A stretch of DNA of 5,803 nt, taken from positions 1 through 5,803 of the forward strand of contig JAURXE010000231.1 in assembly GCA_030654635.1 (NCBI GenBank), given 5' to 3'. Origin of the DNA: Pseudomonas sp. (GTDB taxonomy: Bacteria; Pseudomonadota; Gammaproteobacteria; Pseudomonadales; Pseudomonadaceae). The position numbers and the translations under genes are program-made. Numbering within the stretch: the first letter of the stretch is position 1; every line of letters starts with the position of its first letter. Of this stretch, positions 1-5,803 are shown in pieces. The notes under the pieces are model-generated. The model ran no database searches and had not been told where the DNA came from. It worked only from the letters and a program-made list of their open reading frames with translations.

Positions 1-1882
1 GGTTGGGCAGCCCGGTCAGGCTGTCATGGTTGGCCTGGTGTTCGAGTTCCTCCTGGTAGCGTTTACCTTCGGTAATGTCGTGCAAAATACCGACGAAGTG
101 GCTGACTTTGCCGCGGTCATTGATCACCGGCGCGACCTTGAGATCGTTCCAGAACTGCGAGCCATCCTTGCGGTAATTGAGCAGCAGGGCACCGCCTTCC
201 TCCTGGGCCTGCAGGGCTCGGCGGATATTGCCCAGGCCGCTTTGATCGCGATTCTCGCCCTGTAAAAAACGGCAGTTACGGCCCAACACCTCGGCGGCGG
301 GGTAGCCGGTGATGCGCTCGAAGGCGGGGTTAACGTAAACGATGGGTTGGTCGGGCTGCTCGTTATCGGTGATCACCACCGCATTTACGCTGGCTTCCAC
401 CGCCCGGGTGCGGGTGCGCATTTCCAGGTCGCGGCGGCGTTGCTCGCTGATGTCCTGGATCACCATGATGGCGCCCTGGATCACCCCGTTGGCATCGAGG
501 AAGGGCACCGCCGAGTTGAGGATGGTCTTGCGCTCGCCCTTGAAGGTCTCGATATCTATGACTTCGTTGCGCGACACCTGGTTGTGCTGCACGGCCCGCA
601 TCTTTGCCCAGTCTTGCTCGAGTATGGGTTCGCCGCTTTCCGCCCACCAGCCGCGGTACTGCTGGTAAGCCTCGCGGCCAACCGGGTGCTGGCCGCCCCA
701 AATCAGGCTGCTTTCCGGGTTGCTCATGATCAGTTGGCCCTGCGGGTCGGTGACCAGTACGCCCACCGGCAGGCTATCGAGGATCTTGCGCAGCAGCGTC
801 TCGTTTTGCGCCAGCGCTTCGGTGCGCTGGGTCACCAATTGCTCCATGCTCTCGAACAGCCGCGCCCGGCCAAGGGCCATGGCCAGCTGGCGGCCAATCG
901 AGGCCAGGGCCGTCAAGGACTCTTCGGACCAGGCTCGGCCGTTGCTCTGCACCACATTCAGCATGCCGATGGTTTCCGCACCGAGCAGTAGCGGGATGCA
1001 GGCATGCACCGCGTCGCCAGGTTGCTTGGCCAGGGCTGGGCACTCGGCAATATTGCAGGGCAGGGTCAGCTTGTCACTGAGCCAGGCGTGCCGGCAGGGG
1101 CAATTTTTCGCGCAGCTGGCTAGCCAGTCGAGGCTATAGTCGCCGGCGCGTCCGCGGGCGCCGACCACCTGGGCGGGCTCTTTCGGATCGCGGGCATCGG
1201 CCATCAGCAACCAGGCACCCTGGGTATCGGGAAACTCCAGCAGGCGCCGCAGTGCGGCATCGATGACATGCCGCTCGCTCTTGGCATCGGTCAGGCCGCT
1301 GGTGAAGTGAAACAGGCAGTTGAGCAACGAGTTGGAGCGGGTCAGCTCGTCATGCTTGGCCTGCAGTTCGTGATTGAGGCGCACGCCCTGCTCGTAGGTG
1401 GAAATCAGTAAGTCGAGAATCTGCTGGCGGCCGGCGGTGATGAAGTGCCGCTCGCCCTCGAGCACCACCTCCACGCCCATCTGCACGCGCTCGTGGCTGC
1501 GCAGTTCAAGGTTGACCAAAAAGTAGCGGATGCGTGACATCAGATACTTTTCATCAAAGGGTTTCACGATGAAATTATCGGCGCCCGAAGCCAGGCCGTG
1601 CACCACGTCGCGGGCGTCGGCCAGGGAGGTCACCAGGATCAGCGGAATGCCTTGGGTCGCGGGGGTGTTTTTCAGCTGGCGGCATAACTCATAGCCATCC
1701 ATCTCGGGCATCACAATGTCGCTAATGACGATGGTCGGTTGCTGCTCGGCAACCATCGCCAGCGCTTCGATGCCGTTGCGCGCAACGCGTACCTTGCAGC
1801 CGGCCGACTCGAGCATGTATTGCAGTTCGGTGGCCTGGGTCGGGCTGTCCTCGACTATCAGTATGTCGGCGTCGATTTGCAT
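1..1882 (-). CDS. Response regulator with REC-GAF-PAS-LOV-GGDEF architecture, 3' end outside window (probable diguanylate cyclase output protein)
   Basis: Open frame from ATG at 1882 to the window edge, 627 residues visible. Domains seen: a receiver (about 5-120) with acidic pair Glu11/Asp12, phosphoacceptor Asp55 (ISDIVMPEMDG), Thr85 and Lys107 (VKPF); a helical linker; a GAF-like domain (about 187-340) with Cys257, 261, 263, 276, 281 and 295; a coiled segment; a PAS domain (about 365-480, ending VIQDIS); a second PAS of LOV type (about 493-604) with GRNCRFLQG around Cys537, NYRKDG (Asn569) and FWN (Asn579); then HDSLTGLPN, the usual start of a GGDEF domain. The GGDEF active site and any EAL domain lie off the window, so c-di-GMP synthesis is inferred. 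The start is supported by AGAGGG eight bases upstream and by the receiver beginning at once. It starts three bases after the CheB stop, so coupled translation is likely. As the last visible gene of a CheA/CheB operon with no CheY, it is the likely phosphorylated output. The LOV glutamine is replaced by Leu600. Domain calls are firm except for the GAF ligand and final output. Confidence 0.93.
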   Translation of the reverse strand, partial: MQIDADILIVEDSPTQATELQYMLESAGCKVRVARNGIEALAMVAEQQPTIVISDIVMPEMDGYELCRQLKNTPATQGIPLILVTSLADARDVVHGLASGADNFIVKPFDEKYLMSRIRYFLVNLELRSHERVQMGVEVVLEGERHFITAGRQQILDLLISTYEQGVRLNHELQAKHDELTRSNSLLNCLFHFTSGLTDAKSERHVIDAALRRLLEFPDTQGAWLLMADARDPKEPAQVVGARGRAGDYSLDWLASCAKNCPCRHAWLSDKLTLPCNIAECPALAKQPGDAVHACIPLLLGAETIGMLNVVQSNGRAWSEESLTALASIGRQLAMALGRARLFESMEQLVTQRTEALAQNETLLRKILDSLPVGVLVTDPQGQLIMSNPESSLIWGGQHPVGREAYQQYRGWWAESGEPILEQDWAKMRAVQHNQVSRNEVIDIETFKGERKTILNSAVPFLDANGVIQGAIMVIQDISEQRRRDLEMRTRTRAVEASVNAVVITDNEQPDQPIVYVNPAFERITGYPAAEVLGRNCRFLQGENRDQSGLGNIRRALQAQEEGGALLLNYRKDGSQFWNDLKVAPVINDRGKVSHFVGILHDITEGKRYQEELEHQANHDSLTGLPN

Positions 1883-1885
1883 GGC

Positions 1886-2974
1886 TTATTCCCTCTTACC
1901 TAGCGCGCTGGCGGACGCTAGTTGTGTGGCGAGCTGGTTGAGCAATAACCCGATATCTTGCGGGCACAACACCTGTCGCGCCGCGTGCAGGGCGATGGCG
2001 GCCTGCGGCATGGAGTCGACCACCGCGCTGCCGGGCTCCTGGGCCAGGGTCAAAGCGCCGGTTTTGTGCAGCTCGGCCAGCCCTTGGGCGCCGTCGCGGC
2101 CCATGCCTGACAGCTGGATGCCGATGGCCTGCAGGCCGAACTGTTGGGCCACCGAGCGAAACAGGTAATTGGCTGCCGGGCGGATATGCTCCTCCGGGGG
2201 GCCCGCGTGCAGCCGTACGCGGCGCTCCGCGCAGAAGCCCAAGTGCACGCCGTCAGGGGCGAGGTAGAGCACTCCTGGACTGAGCGTCTGGCCGTCTTCG
2301 GCAATCATCACCGGCAGTGGCGACAGGCTGGCCAGCCAATCGCGAAAGCTCGGCAGAAAGCCTGCGGCAATATGTTGGACCAACATCAGTGCCCAAGGCT
2401 GTGGCAGCACCAGGCTCTGCAGCAAGGTCTTGAGGGCCGCCGGCCCACCGGCGGAGGCTGCGATGGCAATGAGTTGCGGGGCGGCCAGCGCAGTTTGCCT
2501 AATCAGCTGCAGGCTGCTCTGCGGTGTGTGGCTGGGGCCGGTAATAGGGCTTGGGCCGGCAATCTTGCGCGGGCGCCGGACTATCTTGACCTGGGCCATG
2601 TTGCGCAACACCTGCAGCACTTCGGCCATGCGCTCGTCGAAGTCTGCGGCATTGGTGCCCCGGGGTTTTTCCAGCACTGCCAGCGCCCCCGCCTCGAGGG
2701 CGCGCATGGCCGTCGAGGTGGAGTAGGGATTGGCGCTGGCGGTCAAAACCACCACGGGTAGGGCATGTTTTTCGAGTATCCGTGCGGTGGTTTCATAACC
2801 ATCCATACCTGGCATATGCACGTCCATGGTGACTATGTCGGGGCTGTAGTCAGCCAGCATCTGTAAGGCCTGCTCACCGCTACAGGCTTCGCGCACCTGA
2901 TAACCCTGGGCCTCGAAAACGGCGCGTAGCTGCACACGGGTGACCAGCGAGTCGTCGACTATCAATATGCGCAT
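1886..2974 (-). CDS. cheB: CheB-type receptor glutamate methylesterase/glutamine deamidase (REC + CheB)
   Basis: 362 residues, about normal length for CheB. It should remove methyl groups from glutamates on the chemoreceptor when phosphorylated, giving adaptation feedback. The receiver (1-125) has Asp7/Asp8, phosphoacceptor Asp51 (TMDVHMPGMDG), Thr78 and Lys103 (EKP). A proline- and serine-rich linker (about 130-165) leads to the methylesterase domain (about 166-352), where the triad is visible: Ser174 in IAASAGG, His201 in VQHIAAGF and Asp294 in LSGMGRDG. The gene looks intact and catalytically competent. The start at 2974 has GGAG seven bases upstream and puts the MRILIVDDS receiver strand at the N terminus. 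It follows the kinase gene by 18 bases and its stop lies three bases before the next ATG. The symbol is a family-level name. It occupies the position of WspF in the Wsp operon, but its N terminus does not resemble WspF as I remember it. Confidence 0.95.
   Translation of the reverse strand: MRILIVDDSLVTRVQLRAVFEAQGYQVREACSGEQALQMLADYSPDIVTMDVHMPGMDGYETTARILEKHALPVVVLTASANPYSTSTAMRALEAGALAVLEKPRGTNAADFDERMAEVLQVLRNMAQVKIVRRPRKIAGPSPITGPSHTPQSSLQLIRQTALAAPQLIAIAASAGGPAALKTLLQSLVLPQPWALMLVQHIAAGFLPSFRDWLASLSPLPVMIAEDGQTLSPGVLYLAPDGVHLGFCAERRVRLHAGPPEEHIRPAANYLFRSVAQQFGLQAIGIQLSGMGRDGAQGLAELHKTGALTLAQEPGSAVVDSMPQAAIALHAARQVLCPQDIGLLLNQLATQLASASALGKRE
1891..1896 (-). promoter_or_regulatory. Ribosome binding site of the REC-GAF-PAS-LOV-GGDEF gene
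   Basis: Minus-strand AGAGGG lies eight bases before the ATG at 1882 and is embedded in the last codons of the CheB gene (Lys-Arg-Glu-stop). This placement supports the chosen start and suggests that translation of the two proteins is coupled. Confidence 0.7.
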
Positions 2975-2981
2975 GCCGCTA

Positions 2982-2985
2982 CTCC
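2982..2985 (-). promoter_or_regulatory. Ribosome binding site of the CheB gene
   Basis: Minus-strand GGAG lies seven bases before the ATG at 2974, inside the 18-base spacer after the kinase stop codon (TAA at 2995-2993). It is well spaced and supports this start. It is the only intergenic ribosome site in the window that is not embedded in an upstream gene. Confidence 0.7.
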
Positions 2986-2992
2986 AGGGTTC

Positions 2993-5191
2993 TTAGATCA
3001 GTCGACGAATGGCGTCCAGCAAGCTCTCCTGGTCGAAGCCGCTTTTCACCAGATAGGCATTGGCCCCAGCCTCCAGGCCACGTGCGCGGTCTTCGGCCGA
3101 GTGCAGGGCTGTCACCAGCACCACGGGCAGATTGGCCAGTTCACGGTCAGCGCGAATCCGGCTGGTCAGAATGAAACCATCCATGCGCGGCATCTCGACA
3201 TCGGAGACTAGCAAGTCGAACTGTCCCTGTTTCAGTGCATTCCAGGCCTCCAGCCCGTCATTGGCGGTGGCTACCTGATAGCCGGCGCCTTCGAGAATTG
3301 CCTTCAGTAAGCCCCGCGAGGTGAAGGAGTCTTCGGCGATCAGCAGTCGTTGCGGCGCCACCGCACTGCGCTGTTGATTTTGCTGGCTGAGGCTGGAGCC
3401 GGCAGTCTCCAGGGCGCTGCGATAGAGATCGGCCGGATGCAGAATAGGCACCAGCTGACCATCACCGAGCACCGTGGCGCCCAGCAGGTTGCGCACCCGC
3501 AGCAGTTGCCGGCCGAGGCTCTTGACGGTGATCTCCTGGTCGCCCAGCAGCGCCTCCACCAGCAGCGCGAAGCGTTCACCACGCACCTTGAGGACCAGCA
3601 GAGTTAATTCGCCAGCGCTCTGTTCGAGGCTGGTCAGACCCAGCACGTCGGCCAGCGGCCAGACCGGCAAGACGACGCCTTCAAGCACCACCGAGGGGCG
3701 GTTTTCCAGATTTCTAATCGCGCTATTTGGCACCCGCAGGCAGCGCTCGACCGCCAGCGCCGGGATCGCGAAGACCCGCTCGGCGTTGCGGACTATTACC
3801 GCACGAAAGGTCGACAGGCTCAGCGGCAGGTGCAGATGAAAACAGCTGCCCTGGAGGGCGTTGGACTCAAGTTCGATCCGCCCGCCGAGGCGCTCTACTA
3901 CCTCCAGCACGATGGCCATGCCCAGGCCGCGCCCGGAGAGGTCGGTGAGGATGGCGCTGGTGGATAAGCCTGAGCAATAGATCAGCGCCAAGGCTTCGCT
4001 GTTGGTTAAGGCGCTGGCCTGTTCGGCGGTCTGCAGGCCGCTGGCCACGGCGCGCCGCCTCAACTGCTCAAGGTCGATGCCGCAGCCATCGTCGCTGACA
4101 CGCAGCTCGAAGCGATCCGCCGACTCTTGCAGCAGCTCTACCTGTAGCTGTCCGACGGCGGCCTTGCCGACTTGGCGGCGCTGCTCCGGGGTTTCCAGAC
4201 CGTGGTCGATGGCATTGCGCAACAGGTGAGTGAGCACCGTGCGCAATTCGTCGAGGATGCGTTTGTCGACTTGCAGGCTCTCACCGCGCACGCGCAGTTC
4301 GACCCGCTTGCCGGCTTGGCTGGCGAGGTCTTGCACCATGGCCGGCAAGCCTTCCATCAAGCTGCTGCCGGACAGCAGCAGCACCGCTTGCAGCTCACTG
4401 AGCAAGGACTCCGAGAGCTGCGTCAGGCCTTGTGCCAAGTGCTTGCCAGTTTTCTCCAGGCGGGTGGCGCTGAAATGCAGGCGGTCGAGCTGCACCAGGC
4501 TCCAGTCCAGGTAGTCGAGCACGGTTTTCAGGCCGTCACGGGCATTTTCCGGCAGGTCATCGAGACCCTCGCGCAACTTTTTGAGGGCGCCACCACTGAG
4601 CAGGCCCTTGCTGCGCTGCGGCTCGAAGGCTGCCGCATGGGCTTTGAGATTAAGCACATGGGCCTGAGCCTCAAGCTTGTGTTGCAACAATGCTTCACTC
4701 TGAAACAGCAGTGCGTCCAGGCGCTGGGTCGAGACTCGCACCGTGCTTGGGTCTGTGGCAATAGACGGAGTGCTCTGCGGCATCTCGGGCAGGTTCACCG
4801 TTTCGCCGAGCGCGGCGGCTTCCAGGCTGTCGATCAAAGCGGCGTGTTCATGCTCCTCCAGTGGGTGGCCGGCATGCAGTTTTTGCACGGCTTTTAGGGT
4901 GTGTCGGCACAGTTCGACTCGCTCTGCGGTCAGGCTCAGCTGACCGCGACGCACCACACTCAGCAAACTTTCCCAGGCATGGCAGAGTTGCTCGATGGGC
5001 AGCAACCCTGCCGCCCTAGACGCGCCCTTGAGGCTGTGCACCTCGCGAAACAGCGATTCGATCGACTCGCTGCTAGCGCCGGCCTCGCACCAATTGGCCA
5101 GGCCGTCGGCCAAGACCCCCAGGCGCTCCTCGGCCTCGACCCGAAAACTGGCCAGTAGGCGTTGCCGCAGCGCTTCGCGATCCAGGCTCAT
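2993..5191 (-). CDS. cheA: Hybrid CheA chemotaxis histidine kinase with C-terminal receiver
   Basis: 732 residues. Cytoplasmic kinase that would sit in an MCP/CheW array and pass phosphate to receivers. Domains seen: Hpt/P1 (about 8-125) with phosphorylatable His52 in VHSLKGASR; a short linker and no recognisable CheY-binding P2 domain; a long helical dimerisation region (about 150-275); HATPase with N box Asn326 (LLRNAIDHG), G1 DDGCGI (367-372) and G2 SGRGLGMA (419-426); a CheW-like P5 domain (about 458-595); a Gln/Ser linker (about 598-612); and a receiver (about 614-732) with Glu620/Asp621, phosphoacceptor Asp664 (VSDVEMPRMDG) and Lys716 (YLVKS). The F-box region reads IYCSGLST rather than the usual FxPGFST. 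ATG at 5191 follows the MCP stop by seven bases. The ribosome site is weak (TGAG overlapping that stop), so coupling to MCP translation is likely. The built-in receiver may be a phosphate sink or an output regulator, as in other CheA-REC hybrids (WspE, FrzE, PilL/ChpA types). The symbol is a family-level name. Confidence 0.95.
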   Translation of the reverse strand: MSLDREALRQRLLASFRVEAEERLGVLADGLANWCEAGASSESIESLFREVHSLKGASRAAGLLPIEQLCHAWESLLSVVRRGQLSLTAERVELCRHTLKAVQKLHAGHPLEEHEHAALIDSLEAAALGETVNLPEMPQSTPSIATDPSTVRVSTQRLDALLFQSEALLQHKLEAQAHVLNLKAHAAAFEPQRSKGLLSGGALKKLREGLDDLPENARDGLKTVLDYLDWSLVQLDRLHFSATRLEKTGKHLAQGLTQLSESLLSELQAVLLLSGSSLMEGLPAMVQDLASQAGKRVELRVRGESLQVDKRILDELRTVLTHLLRNAIDHGLETPEQRRQVGKAAVGQLQVELLQESADRFELRVSDDGCGIDLEQLRRRAVASGLQTAEQASALTNSEALALIYCSGLSTSAILTDLSGRGLGMAIVLEVVERLGGRIELESNALQGSCFHLHLPLSLSTFRAVIVRNAERVFAIPALAVERCLRVPNSAIRNLENRPSVVLEGVVLPVWPLADVLGLTSLEQSAGELTLLVLKVRGERFALLVEALLGDQEITVKSLGRQLLRVRNLLGATVLGDGQLVPILHPADLYRSALETAGSSLSQQNQQRSAVAPQRLLIAEDSFTSRGLLKAILEGAGYQVATANDGLEAWNALKQGQFDLLVSDVEMPRMDGFILTSRIRADRELANLPVVLVTALHSAEDRARGLEAGANAYLVKSGFDQESLLDAIRRLI

Positions 5192-5198
5192 GGGGTGC

Positions 5199-5803
5199 TC
5201 ACAGTTTGAACTGGGCCGCCAGGCCCTTGAGTTTCAGGCCCAGCTGGTGCAGGTTGCGCGCCGCCAAGTCGACTTGCCGGGTGCCTCCGACGTTGTCCTG
5301 GCTGGCCTGGCGAATGTTCTCCATGGCGCTGCCGATCTGGTCCATGCCGATCATCTGTTGCTGGCTGGTGGCGGCGATCTGCAGGGCGACTTCACTGGAC
5401 TCCTCGATGCTGCTGCTCAGGGTGCGGATTGCCTCGCCGCTGATTTCGGCCCGCTGGTAGCCGCTCTCCACGGTTTTGCTGCCTTGCTCGGCCTGCAGCA
5501 CCGCCTTGCTCATGGCCTTCTGGATTTCACTGAGAATACCGCGCACCTGGGCGGTGGCCTGCTTGGACTGCTCGGCCAGGGTCTTGACCTCCTGGGCCAC
5601 CACCGAGAAACCCTTACCGGCCTCACCGGCTTTGACCGCCTCGATCGAGGCATTGACCCCGAGCAAATTGGATTGCTCGGCCAGGTCGTTGACCGAGGCG
5701 ACTATCTCGCCGATGGTCTGGCTCTGGTCGCCCAGGCGCATAATGCTTTCGGCCACCGCCTGCATCTGCTCGCGGATCTGGCGCATGCCCTTGAGCGTCT
5801 CGT
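5199..5803 (-). CDS. Methyl-accepting chemotaxis protein, C-terminal signalling domain (5' end outside window)
   Basis: About 200 C-terminal residues are visible. The frame stays open through the right edge (ETLKG before the first in-window ATG at 5786), so that ATG is internal. The sequence is the cytoplasmic coiled-coil hairpin of an MCP. The tip that binds CheA and CheW is clear: [17 protein letters not shown], then [18 protein letters not shown], followed by a return helix rich in Gln, Ala and Glu. Heptad helices continue to the end ([10 protein letters not shown]). There is no NWETF-like C-terminal pentapeptide for CheR/CheB docking. The sensor, HAMP and membrane segments are off the window, so the stimulus cannot be stated and even membrane location is unproven. 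It lies immediately upstream of the kinase gene, seven bases away, so it is the presumed cognate receptor. The tip departs slightly from the commonest consensus (LLALNAAIEAARAGE), though Lys and Gln variants are normal in non-motility chemosensory classes. Confidence 0.95.
   Translation of the reverse strand, partial: ETLKGMRQIREQMQAVAESIMRLGDQSQTIGEIVASVNDLAEQSNLLGVNASIEAVKAGEAGKGFSVVAQEVKTLAEQSKQATAQVRGILSEIQKAMSKAVLQAEQGSKTVESGYQRAEISGEAIRTLSSSIEESSEVALQIAATSQQQMIGMDQIGSAMENIRQASQDNVGGTRQVDLAARNLHQLGLKLKGLAAQFKL

Noticed and set aside
258..272. A-run resembling the tail of a plus-strand terminator
   Set aside because: It is the reverse complement of Phe-Leu codons in the conserved CRFLQ motif of the LOV domain, and no convincing stem precedes it.
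347..991. Long plus-strand open frame (214 codons) opposite the PAS/LOV coding region
   Set aside because: It lies entirely antisense to conserved GAF, PAS and LOV sequence. High G/C third-position bias creates long antisense frames. Its translation shows no recognisable domain and no supporting ribosome site was found.
998..1114. GAF domain as a bilin-binding phytochrome or cyanobacteriochrome photosensor
   Set aside because: No Cys-His chromophore motif (the nearest is Cys263-Arg-His265) and no DXCF-like motif is seen, and the cysteine cluster does not match bilin attachment sites.
2144..2761. Plus-strand open frame of 205 codons opposite CheB
   Set aside because: Fully antisense to the intact CheB catalytic and linker region, with no recognisable protein motif.
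4172..4897. Plus-strand open frame of 241 codons opposite the kinase gene
   Set aside because: Antisense to the HATPase, dimerisation and Hpt regions of CheA. The Gln/Ala/Leu-rich translation is the expected mirror of a helical, G/C-biased coding strand.
1886..5191. Naming the genes wspE and wspF
   Set aside because: Gene order fits, but the CheB and kinase N termini do not resemble the Wsp proteins as I remember them, and the output protein is not a short REC-GGDEF. Orthology is not supported without a tree.
5199..5786. A short stand-alone gene starting at the ATG at 5786
   Set aside because: The frame stays open beyond this ATG to the window edge and the sequence begins mid-helix of the MCP hairpin, so the ATG is an internal methionine of a larger receptor.

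Overview
The window reads as one tightly packed, minus-strand chemosensory operon. It is GC-rich, with codon choice strongly biased to G/C at third positions, and the protein sequences look pseudomonad-like. I infer Pseudomonas or a close gammaproteobacterial relative, but no species-level marker is present. All four genes run right to left, and the spacers between them are 7, 17-18 and 3 bases, so there is no room for an internal promoter or terminator. Both outer genes are cut by the window edges.

Layout in transcription order: (1) 5803-5199, the C-terminal ~200 residues of a methyl-accepting chemotaxis protein (MCP), including the conserved signalling tip. (2) 5191-2993, a 732-residue hybrid CheA kinase with Hpt, dimerisation, ATPase, CheW-like and receiver domains and no P2 domain. 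(3) 2974-1886, a 362-residue CheB receptor methylesterase with an intact receiver and catalytic triad. (4) 1882-1, the first 627 residues of a large output regulator with receiver, cysteine-rich GAF, PAS and LOV-type PAS domains, followed by the first residues of a GGDEF (diguanylate cyclase) domain that runs off the window.

How it should work (inference from family knowledge): the MCP array controls CheA autophosphorylation at His52. Phosphate can then go to the kinase's own receiver (Asp664), to CheB (Asp51, adaptation feedback) or to the output protein (Asp55), which probably makes or handles cyclic di-GMP. No CheY lies in the window. The plan resembles the Wsp surface-sensing system (MCP, CheA-REC, CheB, REC-GGDEF), but the proteins do not look like Wsp orthologues and the output protein is far larger than WspR.

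The most interesting point is the fourth gene. Its second PAS domain carries the full LOV flavin-photoreceptor signature, with residues at exactly the spacing of plant phototropin LOV2, except that the flavin-contacting glutamine is replaced by leucine (Leu600). Together with six cysteines packed into 39 residues of the GAF domain, this suggests that blue-light and possibly redox or metal inputs are merged with chemosensory phosphorylation at a single c-di-GMP output. There are no RNA genes, mobile elements, CRISPR arrays or non-coding stretches of any size.
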